From assembly GCA_964035575.1 (NCBI GenBank), contig OZ037905.1, forward strand, positions 707,001 through 771,000: DNA of 64,000 bases. The letters are read 5' to 3'. Below the pieces are notes generated by a model. The model ran no database searches, was not told the DNA's origin, and saw only the letters and a list, made by a program, of their open reading frames with translations. This DNA is from Rhynchopus sp. YZ270_cl-10. Taxonomy: Eukaryota; Euglenozoa; Diplonemea; Diplonemida; Diplonemidae. Shown here piece after piece: positions 1-12,572 of the stretch (position 1 is its first letter; every line of letters begins with the position of its first letter). Position numbers and translations under genes: made by a program.

Positions 1-300
1 AACGGCATGTTAGGAGGGTCCCTCTTTACGGAGTGTCATTACGTACCCTAGGGTACGTAATTACGTACCCTAGGGTCCGTAATTACGGAGCCTCCCAGGG
101 AAAGGGACTCTCGAAAAATTTTTTTTGCCCCCGTTTAGGGCTAATTTCGACGATTTGAGGCCATTAAAAGCAAAATTTGGCACTTTTGAGCATCTGTGGG
201 GGTCTAAAACGCAGTTTAGAGTACCACAATTTTTAGTGGGTTTTACCGAAAACAAGTCAATTTTTGGTCCGAAAAAAAATTTTTTTTGACATCACAAAAT
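1..300. repeat. Part of the TAATTACG-type element seen whole at 56866-57543
   Basis: Palindromic CGTAATTACG copies at 38-90 are followed by a core (91-217, CTCCCAGGGAAAGGGACTCT onward) shared with 57103-57219. The left end is cut by the window edge. Confidence 0.75.
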
Positions 301-418
301 TGCCCTTGGTGGGACTATGTGTGTGTTTGGTCCGTGTGTGTGGGCGAAAAATGCAAATATAGCTATTTTTAACTTTCACACACAATTTTAACGGGTTTTA
401 CCTGTGTACCTGTGTACA

Positions 419-701
419 GCTTATTTGTTGTGAAAGACATCTTCCACCATGCATTGAGGAGGGTAAGACAGTGGTCGCAGTTTGTACTTGATAGCATTAC
501 AACATTTAACTTCTCCACGGGGGTCTTGGGCCGTTCACTCGGTTATACCTTGACCAGCGGAAGAGGCCTTTTTGGTCTCTAGAATATCCGGTATTCCCGA
601 ACGGAGGCGCACTTTGTGTGTTACTACGACCTGGCAATTTCCAGCAGTAGGTTAAGTAATCTTTCTTGTAAATTGTTGGATCATTATCTCCTCAGTGCAT
701 G
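419..701. mobile_element. Truncated copy of the 328-bp MITE at 2595-2922
   Basis: About 90% alike over ~280 bases, for example AGGAGGGTAAGACAGTGGTC and CTTCTCCACGGGGGTCTTGG. It stops at CTCAGTGCATG, so the right end is missing. Confidence 0.8.
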
Positions 702-1000
702 AATGCCCCACGTGACTGGACACTTTTGTGTTTGTCATGTGGAGCTGTGGTTGCTTTTTCACGACTTTTTTCCTTGTACACCAGTGTATCGTGTACCGGG
801 GTACTGGGCCGAAAATACACCAGTACCCAGGTGCCTGGGTGCCCAGACACACCACTGTACCCAGAATCCAGTCTCCCACCCAGAAAACCTACTCATACAC
901 CAGAAAAGTGAAAATAGCTACTCGACCAGAAAAGTAGCTGGGAAAAGTTCAGAAAAAGCCAGAAAATTTCAACAAAATGCATTTTTAGGTTCTCGAAGAC

Positions 1001-1098
1001 ACTGGGTACTGGGTACTGGGTACTGGGTACTGGGTACTGGGTACTGGGTACTGGGTACTGGGTACTGGGTACTGGGTACTGGGTACTGGGTACTGGGC
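1001..1098. repeat. Minisatellite, 7-bp unit GGGTACT
   Basis: Thirteen to fourteen identical copies. Diverged relatives of the unit (GGGTACTGGGC, CAGTACCCAGG) lie at 795-850, and GGGCACCCAG closes the array. Confidence 0.93.
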
Positions 1099-1099
1099 A

Positions 1100-2594
1100 C
1101 CCAGAGAAAGCACCTTAAAAGCAGCGAAGGCGCAGGTTACGGGGAAGACAAGGTATGTAATTATGTTTAACTTTCAGTTACTAGTGAAGATTGAACAAAA
1201 AAATGCCGCATGTTTCAACTTGTTCGTGTTTTCAACTCGAAATAAACGCGTAATGTTCACACTATTAAATAGCTATTTTTTTACGCACCAATCATTTTGT
1301 GTCACCTCATGACATGAAGGAGGAAATAGAAACAAAGCATTTTGAACACACTTGCGGTTCTGGGGACGAACCGCTCTGCAGAGCCACTCCTCAGGTCGAG
1401 GTGTGTGCGTTTCACCACAACCTCTCCCATGGGTTTTATCGTGTGATGAGTGTTACGTTTCTATTTGGTTCCACAGGCGCTCGTTACCTGCTTCACATAA
1501 TTCACCTCGCTTCACTCGAACCATTTGTGCAGCAGGTCACTCTCTCGACCTGTAGCGTGGAAAAAATCTATCTTATTTCACGGCAATAAATAGCCTTTTT
1601 TATTAACCTCACCTTTCCCGACTACTACGTTTGTATACCATAACTTAATCACACCCCACATTTACACTTATCACAGGATCGTGAAGTCTGAACTGCACCC
1701 GCGATTGCGATGAGAAGCTTCACCGCGGTCCGACATTCAACAACTCAAAATCTACCCGCATCAATCTATTCTGAGTTTGCGGACGAAGATCTGGGTGGAG
1801 GGGGGTGGGTACACTTAGTCAGTCACTGCTATAGCCATTAACCAAGGGAGCATAGCTAGTGCAAGAAATTCGACTTTGGAAACCTTCCGGAAAGTCTGTC
1901 CTCTGCTTGCGGAGGACTAGACACAAGAAAATATTGCGTTCCCCCAGAAAACCAGTGCACAATTTACACTCCTTGTGGGTGGTCTTGTTGCCTTTTTGGT
2001 CAACAGTAATTTTGGCCCAGGCATGCTCTTGAAGCATGACAATTTAGTGTGTATGGGGCAGGGTGTTGTTTTGTTCTGAATTCTCTTTGTTATAACATCT
2101 AAGTCAATCGCGGGTGGTGGTTTGTGTAGCGTGAGGCACTCTTTTTAGCAAACTTCCTGCGGCTGCTAAAGTGTTATTTCTTCGGATTTAACAACGTACA
2201 GCGTAACATAGTGGATTAGCCTGGTCGACACAACCTTTGATAGCTATGGGATAACCAACCCCCTTCGACCCCTTGTGGGTTCACTGAACAAGCCCTAGTG
2301 GTAGTTAAACGCGATTGACATTTACATTCCTAAAGATGAAAGAACAAGACAACACTTCTGTACCCGCGCATCAAAATTGTGGAAAACTTTGCACCCCAAA
2401 CACCCTCAACAACGCCCGCCAAAAGGCGCCCCTTGTTGCTGGGACTTGGTTCTCATTGATACACTGCACAGCAGGCATTCCTCTGAGTCCAACGCAGTTT
2501 GGCCTGTCTGCAGCGTTGCACCGAAGGTGCACGAAGACAGGGTCTGGTGGTAAATTTTGCGTCTCGCATTCCCTCAGGGAAGTTTAAAAACTCT
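1100..2594. other. Intergenic, nothing recognised
   Basis: Mixed-composition DNA with only short open frames. No gene, RNA or repeat was supported. Confidence 0.5.
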
Positions 2595-2922
2595 TGAGCT
2601 CGGTTTGTTGTCAAAGACATATTCCACCATGTATTGAGGAGGGTAAGACAGTGTTCGCAGTTTGTACTTGATAGCATTACAACATTTAACTTCTCCACGG
2701 GGGTCTTGGGCCGTTCACTCGGTTATACCTTGACTACCGGAAGATATTCTTGAGGCCTTTTTGGTCTCTAGAATATCCGGTCTTCCCGAACGGAGGCACA
2801 CTTTGTGTGTTACTACGACCTGGCAACTCCAGCAGTAGGTTAAGTAATCTTTCTTGTAAATTGTTGGATCATTATCTCCTCAGTGCATGGTGGAAGACGT
2901 CTTTGACAACTAACCGAGCTCA
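2595..2922. mobile_element. 328-bp MITE with ~45-bp imperfect TIR
   Basis: The left end TGAGCTCGGTTTGTTGTCAA and the right end, whose inverse reads TGAGCTCGGTTAGTTGTCAA, continue inward to CCACCATG with few mismatches. No target duplication was clear. Confidence 0.8.
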
Positions 2923-3060
2923 CGACTTTTTTCGGTATGTAACTTGGGATAGGCCCACATGATCATGGTCTATCATGTGGTACCTGTGTACCACTCGGTT
3001 TGCTCCCAGGGCTTTTCGACCAGCAGTCACACATCCAAACAGTGATTTCCCACCTTAGAC

Positions 3061-3195
3061 CACGTAATTACGTACCCTAGGGTCCGTAATTACGGACCCT
3101 AGGGTACGTAATTACGGACCCTAGGGTCCGTAATTACGGACCCGGGTCCGCACTTGAGGGTCCGTAATGAGGGTCCGTAAAATTTACGGACCCTC
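3061..3195. repeat. Palindrome cluster GGGTCCGTAATTACGGACCC
   Basis: At least four back-to-back palindromes joined by CCTAGG. The motif matches the end regions of the elements at 1-300 and 56866-57543, so this may be a core-less relative. Confidence 0.8.
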
Positions 3196-3835
3196 GGGTG
3201 TGTGGACCCCGCCGTGTAATAAAAAAAAAGGCAAAGAAAAGGGGGGGGGGGGAATGAGAAGCGAGAGAGAATGTCAGAAACAAAGAAAAAAAAATCAACA
3301 CCCCCCCTCTCGACTCTTTGCTATGCAAATTATATTGGATGCTGTTGTTTTGGGGTTGCACTCTTTTTTTTGGTGTGCTTTTTGTTGTGTAGCTGTCGTG
3401 ATAGGAGGGGAAAAGGAGGGGTGTCAAAAAAAATTTTTTTTTTTGACAGACACACACCCCTTTCCTCTTGGAGTGCCCTTTTTTTTGAAAACACGACAGC
3501 AAAAAAAAACGCAAAGGACTGCCATTTTTCATTTTTTTCATTTTTGAACTTTTTTTTTGCTTTTTTTGTTGAAATGGAAATTTGTAGATACCCGAGGATG
3601 AGCACTACCGCAACCTTCTATTTGTTTCGTACGATCCCCACAAAATCCGACAAAAAAAAAAAGTGTTATTCGAACGTGCTCTTTTAGGAACACATCGTCC
3701 CTTTTTTTTTGCCGGCACATCCCCACGCACATCTCTCCCCATCTCTCCCATCTCCCATCTCCCTCACGCACCATATCTCATCTCGTAAGACGGAACTCTA
3801 TCCCCCACCACCCACACACCCCCTTATATTTTTTT
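3196..3835. other. Downstream region of the zinc transporter gene
   Basis: Rich in runs of A and T, with a TGTCAAAAAAAA palindrome at 3422-3447. No gene was recognised. Confidence 0.5.
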
Positions 3836-6507
3836 TTACCCCACCGGCTTGCGGATTTCTATAGTGATCGTTGAGGTGCTTCCAAGAGCCGAGAATATTT
3901 GCTTGGCTTGGGACAGTATCTTGAGCTCATCACCATCACTCATGGTGATGTAGACGAACCCCATTGGGGAGCCTGGGGTGTGTTGCCAGAACTTTGTTTT
4001 GACCTCCTTTACGTTAGGAAGCATTTCAGCGCTTGCAATACACTGTGCCATCAGCGAATCCTGCGTCTCGGTAAGGCTCTGCAGCAACACCACCCCTGTG
4101 TCCTGCAGCAACGGAAGCGCTGAGAGCAGAATCAAAATGGCAATACAGATGCTGCATATGGGGTCTGCAATGGACCACCCAGTAAACCGCACAATGCAAC
4201 TGCTTACGATGACCCCTACCGACCCAAGCAGGTCTGCGAGAATATGAAGGTACACCCCACGCATATTAGCGCTGGTTGCAGACGCACCACCTCCACCATG
4301 CGAATGCCCATGACTATGGGAATGCCCATGACCATGCCCCTCAGCCTTCGGCTCTTCTGCATGACCGTGGCCATGTCCCCCACAGCTTCCTCCTCCTCCA
4401 CCTACGTGATGTGCTTCATGAAAGAACACCACCCCAATGACATTAATAAACAACCCACCCAACGAAACAGAAAGCAGCCAATCCCCGCCCACCTCGCGTG
4501 GGTATGCGATGCGCATCACCGCCTGCATGAAGATGTACACTGCGATGCAGATCAGAATCACCCCGTTGGTGAAGCCGCTCATTACCTCATATCGCCCGTA
4601 GCCGAAGGTGTGCTCATTGTTGGAGGGCCACGTGGCAACGTAGGAAGCCACCAAAGCGATTGCGACTGAAATAGAATCAAGCATCATATGGAAAGAATCA
4701 GAGATGAGCCCAAGAGACCCCGAGAACGCTCCGTACAGAAACTCTATACACATATAAAAGACATTGAGCAGCAGGAAGACCAGCAGCCGGCGGGACGTCT
4801 TGCTCTTGAGAATCGTGTTGAGCATGCCCCCCTCCATCTCCTCGATGTCCGGCAGCGCGTATTCTGCAAAGGGGTCCATAGAGAACGGCTGTGAGGACCG
4901 TGTGATCATCTGATGCGAGCCCGTCAACGCTGACAGCATGCACGCAAACGACAACCCAAGCACCCCCATGTACCTCAGGCCAAACCCTGTATTGTCTGGG
5001 TTGTATACCATCCAGAAATGCACCAAAAACGCCGCACCCATGGTCATGCAGCACTGTATACGCGACGCAACCCCTCCCATATACACTGACGACGTCAGCG
5101 GTGATATCTCACCATCGCGCGCCGCGGCCACCGGTATAATGAATGCCGGCACAACCAGAAGTAAAAGCGCATTTACAAACAGAGAGAAAATGTGGTATGG
5201 GCTCTGCACAATGCTCCAAGCGTGCGGCGCGAACCCAGAGTACAGAACAATGAAAGGGAGTAGCATGACAGGGATGAGCACCCCAGAGACGACTGTCACC
5301 GTCGGCATCCCGACAGACTTCGCAAGAAAGCTTTTGTAAGACTTCCGCATCACCTCGCTGAATGTGTACAGTACCATCAAAGCGATGCCGCCCCACTGTA
5401 AAAGAAAATACAAGAAGTGTGTCGTGGAGAAGGGGGTGGAAGTGCATACAGTATTGGACTGCGGGTGGAACTTCTGAGGTGCCGGCTGTGCGTCGGGGAT
5501 TTCATACCACCCATGAGCAACGGCGATGAGGAGCATGGAGGCAATGAACTGTATGGTGGTTTGATGAAAATGAAAAAAAAGTAACTGATGTGTCAAAATT
5601 CCAGATCAGGAATACCTAGAATTGCTCTGGAATTACCTGGAATCTGGATGGGGGGAAAAAAAGAGAAGTGAAATATCGAAAAAGACGCCTCAAAAATACC
5701 TTCAGGACAACCCCCCTCCGCCTCATGGCCACAGACCCGGAGGTTCGGTTCAGGTTCTCGGTGATGAGCGCGAGGAAGAGGTGCTCGCCGTACTCTGCAA
5801 GCACGGCCTGCATAGGGTGCAGCATCAACAGCGCTGTGTTTTTTTTTGACGTAATTATACAATTTTTTTGTTGTGTCGACAATCACCTGCTAGTGCAGGA
5901 TCTGTACTCAATGTCGCCCGAAGGCTATTGTACTTAAAAGATATAGACGGAGGTCGTCCTCAACTCTGGAAAGTCGCTTTTATTTGCTGTTTATGCATTC
6001 GAGCGCTGTAGTTTTTTCCCCCCCCCCTTGAAAGCTTGGTTGCATCAGTGCAGCCACCCCCCCTCCACTCTACTATGGCTTTGTTGCAAAGACACCTTTT
6101 TACCCCATTCAAGACATACCAGTAATCCACATGATGAAGTTGATTGCCTGCCATCCCGCATGCATCACAAGGAGGAGGAGCTGTTTGCGGACGTTGTTTG
6201 ACCATACAAAGCGCCGTCCAACAATGTGGCAGACTGCGGCAGCGGTGTGGAGGTAGAAAGCGTGGACGAAAGGGGGCAGGCCGTAGGAGAGCACTGTTGA
6301 GTATGTAAAGAACGTGCCCACGACACGCAGGCACACCGCAAGGATCTGCACCGGAGATGCTTTGCCATTCTTTCCAAAGTCTACACCGCCGGACACCACA
6401 CCGCGTGTGCGAGAATTCGGCAAAAACCTAGCACTCAAATAAGAGAACCCCCCATCAGCACGCCCAGATAAACTCATATGGTCTTCTGCCATACCGTCGC
6501 TCCCCAT
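3836..6507 (-). CDS. ZnT5-type zinc transporter (cation diffusion facilitator)
   Basis: Three exons (6507-6120, 5833-5700, 5548-3836) join in frame to give 744 residues, close to the length of animal ZnT5. The first ~400 residues hold several hydrophobic segments, as in the long N-terminal extension of the ZnT5/Msc2 group. A six-helix CDF domain follows. Its metal-site pairs are visible: HMMLD in TM2 (H462, D466) and HILAD in TM5 (H610, D614). Between TM4 and TM5 lies a His/Gly-rich loop (about 553-592) of GHGH and HSHS runs. The family moves Zn2+ into the early secretory pathway in exchange for protons. Intron 1 (6119-5834) contains a 145-bp dispersed repeat. A T-rich tract ending in AG at 6522-6521 lies just upstream of the ATG and looks like a trans-splice acceptor. 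The family call is firm; the exon 1 and 2 joins rest on phase and homology. Confidence 0.9.
5863..6013 (-). repeat. 145-bp dispersed A-tailed repeat (family B), copy 1
   Basis: This copy lies in intron 1 of the zinc transporter gene. It matches the copy at 16061-16210 with only about two differences over ~145 bases. Read on the minus strand it ends in ATTGTCGACACAACAAAAA, an A-rich tail typical of a retroposed short element. No coding capacity is seen. Confidence 0.8.
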
Positions 6508-7685
6508 TGTGAGAAAAAAACTAAAAGATGAAAAAAAAGAAGAAAATACAATTCTATACACGGTGCATCGTGTGTGTGTTCCGCCCTCCCTTCAATCCTA
6601 TGGAGGGTGATACAAAGGAGTGATGAGAACTTCAAAAAAAGTTGAAGCAGGGGTCTGTGAATGGGTTTTTATTGTGTGAGCAGAGGGCTGACACAATAAT
6701 AATACAAAATACAAAATACAAAATACAAAATACAAAATACAAAATACAAAATACAAAATACAAAATACAAAAGAGAGCAGTTGAAACGTGCTGAAAACGC
6801 ATCTCAGTCGATATAAAGTACAAAATACCTTGGGGGGGAGAGAGTGTATTCTTTTTTTTTTGCAGATAAAACATCACAGAGAATACGTGGTAGCCCAATA
6901 AGAAGAAGAAGAACGTCTTCTCTCTCTTTTTTAACCCCCACCCCCCCCACACAAATATAGAGCAACACCTTCGTTGTGCGTTCTCAACAAAGAAAAATCA
7001 CCAAAAAAGAAAAGAAAAATAAACTACACAGCGATCGGTTTTTTATGAGCCTTTTTTTTTTGCTTTTTTTTTTGAAAGAAAAATGCCGCCCACCCACCCC
7101 CCCCAAAAAAAAATCCCCTATATTTAACCCCTCCTAAATGTGTCCCTCTTTTTTTTTTATGTCGCGAGACAACACTGTTCCGATCGTTCAACACGCGCAG
7201 AAGATCGCGTCGTGTGGCGGACAAGAACGACGAACAATTCGTCTGTGAGGTCCTGCTGTAGTGTGTTTCACGTAATTTACCTTTTTTTTTTCTTCATTTT
7301 TCTTTTTTTTGATGATCTGTTGAAGTAATGCTGCCATACAAAGACAGTTTTAACTATCTAAGTGTGAGAGCTGTTTGGTAGAAAAAGGATCCAATGCTTT
7401 ACACCTCAGAACAATGCAACAGTCAAACAACCAGCAAACAAAACGTGTCATCACACACTGTCCATTGCATAGCATCCACCCTTTTTTTTCGCTTGATAGC
7501 CCTCAACACTATCAACAAAAAAAAAAAAAAAAAAAAAAGATGCGGGTGTTTCGAGACACTCACCGATTCCGTCCTTTCTCCCTTTATTCAATACATTTTT
7601 TGTTTCGACAATCGCCCAAGACACCCCTGCTTTTTCTCTTTTTTTCGACTTCTGCTCCAAAAAAATACCCACCCAGATGCACCCC
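6508..7685. other. Intergenic, A/T-run rich
   Basis: Contains the 7-bp minisatellite ATACAAA (6701-6771) and long A and T runs. The zinc transporter's trans-splice AG is at 6522-6521. No gene was recognised. Confidence 0.55.
6701..6771. repeat. Minisatellite, 7-bp unit ATACAAA
   Basis: About ten identical copies. Confidence 0.95.
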
Positions 7686-9624
7686 TCATTTGGAGGATTG
7701 GAATTTTACACAACGGCAGACCTGTACTGAGGGCCGATCAGAACTCATTGCGGTACGCCTGTTTTTCGAAAGTGTGTTGTTGATCAGATGTGTTAGTAAT
7801 ATTATTGGCAATATACCGGTCCAGTGCACACGGTGGACCTGTAATGTAAGGCCCTGACAGGTGACATTACGTCGTATAATGATACAGACGATACAGTCGG
7901 GTGTCATTTCCCTCTGTTTTGGCCTCCGTATCCTGTCACGTCATGTTGTATCTGCCGATCGAACCCCATATTGTATCAGATGGCTGCGCCTTGTTACCGT
8001 GTGCGCAAAGCATTATCGTACAGCATCAGCGGTACAGCTTGTATACATAATATTATAGGTTGTCAGGATAATGACAAAAAAGAAAGCTCCCGGTATGTAC
8101 ATACCTTCTGGTCCATGGTGGGAATGTCAGCGTCAACGAAAGCATCCTCCAACGCGTATGCAGACTTGTAGTCCTTGTCTGCCTTGCCGACAGAGCCAAG
8201 GGCGAAGTGTGCCTGAGAGATTTGGTGGTTATATTAAAAAAAAATGGTAATAAAAGGAGGTGAAGTTAACCTCTGGCCACCGCGCTGTGGGTTATCGAGC
8301 CCCGTGGTGCCGACAGGGAAAAGTGTAAGCAGGCGCAGTCATTGCGTGCCACAAAAAAAAGATATACCTCACCACGCGCCATGAAGGCGTCGTACATGCG
8401 GACGTAGGTGTTGTCACCGATGACCTTGTTGAGCACAGCGATGGCGGCAGCGTGGTCGCCGTTTGCGGAGTGCGCCTTACCAAGGTTGACTGTGATGCGG
8501 TCACGGTGGCCGTCTGTGAGCGCCACGGAGACACGCTTCTGCGTTTCAAGCACGGAGTCGATACCCCTGTCCACGGAGCTCTCGATCTTGGCCAGCTCCT
8601 CCTCGAGTGTGAGTGTGTTGTGCACGTTCAGCCCAGACATCGTGTCACCGGTGTACTTCGCAATAAGCGACGCTGCCTCAAGCGCCTTGCCCGAGGTCCA
8701 GTTCTTCACGTTCACCTGCGCGGGCTCCTGGAGGAAGTCAATGAGACCCAGAGCCGAGGATGAGACACGCACCTGGAAGGGGAGGAGGGAGAGGAGTTCC
8801 GCTGGGGTCAGGCCGGGGTACTTCTCGGTAAGCAGCCTCTCCATTGCGGGCTCTTCGCGGACGGTGATGGGCTCGAGGATAGCTGCGAGCTCCTGGTTGC
8901 GGAAGGAATTTTGGTACTTGTAGTCGACGTAGTCGCTGAGTGCTGCTACGGAGTCGTTCTTGCTGAGGTACACCTCGTTGGCACCACGACGCGAGGACGC
9001 CTCGCACGACGAGAGGTGTGCAGCCCTTTCGAGGGCGGGGATGGCGGCAGGGTCGTTTCTCGAGAGGAGGAACTCACCGTAGGCTCCGGCAGCCTCCCAG
9101 TCCTCGGGGACAAGCGCGAGGAGCTCGTTGAAGAGGCTTGTGATCTCAGTGACGAGGACGTTCTCGTCGCCTTCCTGCATTCTGTCGTCGATCTCCTGTA
9201 CCGATTTGAGCTGTGTGAGCTCGTTCACGGCGATGACGAGGCGGGTCGATATTGCGACGTTGTGGATGGCGCCATTGCTGGTGGTGGTGGCAGGGATCGC
9301 AGCGCGTGCTGCCTTGTACTCACCCAGCTGGATCAGCGCGCGTGCCTGGCCAAGACCAGACTCAATAGGGAAGCCTTTTGCCGCAATCGATGCAAAGCTT
9401 GCCACACGGCGCTCAGCGTCCGTCTTGTTCAGCTTCTGCACAGGCCATAGTTTCATCAGACCCGACGAGTCGCATTCGCCAGACCACACACCCATCCCAA
9501 TGGCGTTCTCCTTCTTCACACCCAACCCTCGCGTCACTGCCGTGAAACGTTGTTTGTACGAAGCATTGCGCTGCTGCGCCCCGTTCGTTGCCCTCAAGAC
9601 TGCTCTCATCGCTGAGCGTTGCAT
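7686..9624 (-). CDS. Unrecognised helical-repeat protein, probably mitochondrial
   Basis: Three exons (9624-8368, 8212-8105, 7721-7686) give 466 residues. The start is basic and hydroxylated with no acidic residues (MQRSAMRAVLRATNGAQQR), which suggests a mitochondrial presequence. The rest is alanine-rich and helical, with short paired-helix stretches such as ALIQLGEYKAARAAIP and GKAHSANGDHAAAIAVLNK that resemble degenerate TPR units. No named family was recognised. Intron 1 (8367-8213) carries a tRNA-like short repeat, and intron 2 (8104-7722) is 383 nt. The last exon encodes only 11 residues, so the C-terminus is the least certain part. A pyrimidine tract ends in AG at 9660-9659, 35 nt before the ATG. 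Confidence 0.75.
8248..8345 (-). repeat. tRNA-like short interspersed repeat (family A), in an intron
   Basis: On the minus strand it reads GCGCCTGCTTA, then a B-box-like GGGCTCGATAACCC (8289-8303), then a degenerate tail ending in AACTTCAC. The same order occurs at 26160-26258, and a related one at 18120-18235. It lies in intron 1 of the helical-repeat gene. Confidence 0.55.
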
Positions 9625-10728
9625 TTTTTTCGTGTGTTTCTTTTTCCCAACAAAACAACTGTTAAGAGATGCTAAGAGGAAGAGGGGGGGGGCAGATTGG
9701 TTCTAGAAAAGTTTATAAGAAGATAAAATGAGAGCTGGGGAGAAGAGTCGCTTTTTTTTGGTGTGGATTGGTCATCTGTGGACGGAGGGGGGTCTGGGAT
9801 CGGAGGTGAGGGGTAGCGGGGGTCAGTGGCAGCTGACAGATTGCTCCCCCCTTTTTTTTACCCCAAAAAAACGTGCACACGATACACCCCAAAAGGGTAT
9901 GGGGGAAAAAAAACTGAGACATTTGGGGACTCTGGTGCAGATACGTCCTGTAATGTCATATACCAAATTGCACACGGACACCAGATACATGTAGAAGGGT
10001 GTATCACACTCCACTGTTCCCAAGGCTCAGTTCTACGAAAAAGGGAGTTTTTTGTTTTGTTTTTTGCTTTTTGCGCTTTTGTTTTGACAAAATGCAATAT
10101 TGTTTGCCCTTCTTTGCAACTTTTTTCGTATTTTTTTCTTTTTTGGAACCCTCGATCGAACCCCATATCACACAAAACCCCCCCTCACTTTTTTTTTGAT
10201 ATGCAACTGTAATATATACCTCGGTAAAACAAAAAATTCCGGACCAGGTGAGAGTGACCGTTCCACCACCCCCCCTGCTCCCCCCATTGCCCCATCAAAT
10301 TTTTTTTATACTAATCATTCCAATGAAGTCGTTAGCTTTTCAAAAGACAAACACGTTTTATTTATTTTATACTTTTCTTTGGTTACCTCCTTTGGAAAAC
10401 TGGGTCATTGACCTTCAAGTTTGCCAACGTATAGTATGTTTTTACACTCCCTTTTTTTTTTTTTTTTCGCAAACAGAAAAAAAAAGATCAAAAGCAGGAC
10501 ATCTTTGGATTGTACAGTGAAAAAAAGAATGTGGCAGAGGGAGAGGAAGTCAAATAAATATGGGGCAGAAAAGGGACGCCATCTACAGACGCAGGCACCG
10601 GATGAGAGAGAAGGAAAAAAAAACCACTTTGAAAGATGTATCGCGCATCTGTGCACAGATCTTAGCCAAATAGATCACGTTTTGTTTTCTATGGGGTGTG
10701 TGGGAGCTGGGACTGGGGAAGGGGTGCT
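9625..10728. other. Intergenic, nothing recognised
   Basis: T-rich DNA with homopolymer runs. GATCGAACCCC at 10154-10164 is a lone B-box-like match without tRNA structure. Confidence 0.5.
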
Positions 10729-12397
10729 TCAGTAGTCTCCCCTGTCAATGATCTTCTGCACCTTACCAAGCATGTCCACAACCATTGCGTCCAGGTCGTA
10801 GTCAGGTGTCCATCTGTTGTGTTGGTGTTTTGATGGTAGTGTGTAGTGCATGCATGCATGATTAAAGATGACATGATGTGAAACAAGAGACCACTATGGG
10901 TTTGACACCCTAAGCCTTGCACACGTGTTAGACTCCTTGGTCCGTGTTTCAAGACGGGTAGTTAAAGGTCGCTATGTCAGGTGCCCACCCTACGTAAACT
11001 AATCTGAGATACACACGCCTCACAAAGACCGCAACCCGAAGGAGTGATACTATGAGGACACCGTATAAAAATTAGTTTGACCTGATGGCTTCCACAGTTT
11101 GGGATTAACATTTGATATGCCCCTTTCGCACTTCATCTGAGATGAGAGAGGGGAGAGGGAGGGGATACTCTCTACGAGTGTGCATACCCCCAGTGTTCCC
11201 TGGCAAGGCTGTCGTCCATGGAGTTGGGCCAGGTTCTCGCGATGTCTTGACGGAAGTCGGGTGCGTATTCGACTTCGAGGTGTGGGACGTACTTCTTGAT
11301 GGCGGCCTCGAGCTCGAGGGGGGTGAAGGAGAGGGCGGAGACGTTGTAGACGCTTCTTTGCATGTTTGCCTCGGGGGCTTCGAGGAGGTCGACTGTGGCC
11401 TTGAGGCAGTCGGGCATGTACATCATGGGGAGCGCCTCGTTCTTGTCCAGGTTGCACACAAACTTGCCTGTCTTGAGTGCGTCGTAGAACATAAGCACCG
11501 CGTAGTCGGTCGTGCCACCCCCAGGGAGAGTGTCTCCAGAGATCACTCCCGGGTACCGCAGGCACCGGAAGTCCATCCCGTACTTCGCTTTGTAGTACTC
11601 CCCGACCTGCTCAAGGAAAACCTTCGTCACTCCGTACACAGTGGATGGAAGCAGGATCGTGTCGTCCTTTGTCATATCCTGGCCAGACTCAGGGGAGAAC
11701 ACCGCAATAGTGGAGGGCGCGAGGACACGGCAGCCGAAGTTTTTGCAGACGTCGAAAACGTTTCTCACGCCGGTGACGTTGACGTCCATCGCGCGCTGTG
11801 GGTTGAGCTCTCCCACACCGGAGATGACAGAGGAGTTGTGCACGACCCAATCGATGTTGTGGTCGACGACGGTCTTGGCAAGGGTGTGGTAGTCCATCAC
11901 GTCGCAGTAGACGAAGGGGCCGTCTTGGCTGTCCTGGGGGAGCTTGATGTCGCTGGCCACCACGTTCTGCACACCGTGCTTTTCACGCAGAATTCTGATC
12001 AGCTCGGTTCCAATCTGCCCCATGCACCCTGTGATCAGGATCCTGTTTAAGGATGTAAAAGTTTGATACAAAGCCTGTACCTAAAAAAAAGTTGGCTTCA
12101 AAATACAACAGCTCGTGAACAGAGTACCTTTGGTACATAACCGGTTGGACCGGGGTGGAGTCCTACATCCATTTCGTGGTTTACATCTGATATGTGATAC
12201 TCCGGCTTCTCAGATGAAAGGGGATCATTGCGAATACAGGGCAATTAGGCCAAAAAAAAGTATGTAAAATAAGGTAAATACCTCGGTGGTGCGTCTGTGA
12301 CGGTGATGGGCTCACGCTCGGCCTTCGCCGTCTTCCACACCGCCTGCCTCGCCAGGACAGGCCTCGCCACAGCCGCTCTCATAGTTCGTGAGAGCAT
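10729..12397 (-). CDS. TDH: L-threonine 3-dehydrogenase, mitochondrial (SDR type)
   Basis: Exons 12397-12282, 12042-11188 and 10813-10729 join in frame to 351 residues. The first ~38 residues, rich in Arg and Ala (MLSRTMRAAVARPVLARQ), look like a mitochondrial targeting peptide. The Rossmann motif GCMGQIG is at 44-50. The SDR catalytic residues are visible as S149 (APSTIAVF), Y175 and K179 (STVYGVTK). The spliced C-terminus HWGWTPDYDLDAMV matches the family's conserved WGW..YDLD ending, which confirms the second join. The enzyme oxidises threonine to 2-amino-3-ketobutyrate with NAD+, feeding glycine and acetyl-CoA production, a route known to be important in trypanosomes. The likely trans-splice AG is at 12429-12428. 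The ATG at 12382 is an alternative start in the same frame. Confidence 0.93.
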
Positions 12398-12572
12398 TTA
12401 TTTGCCTTTTTTTTTTTGTTATGTTCCCTGAGGTGGTTTGTAGAGTGGCGTTGTAGGGGCGGGGTTTGTTTAGACATAAAGAAGAAGTCTTTTTTTCTCT
12501 ATTTTTTTTCAAAAAAAGGTACAAATAACGGTACAGAAAAATATTTTCATCAAGAAAAATACAAAAAAAAAT

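Noticed and set aside
10152-10165. B-box-like GATCGAACCCC, also near 7963 and 18594, as possible tRNA genes
   Set aside because: No acceptor stem, D-arm or anticodon arm can be folded around them.
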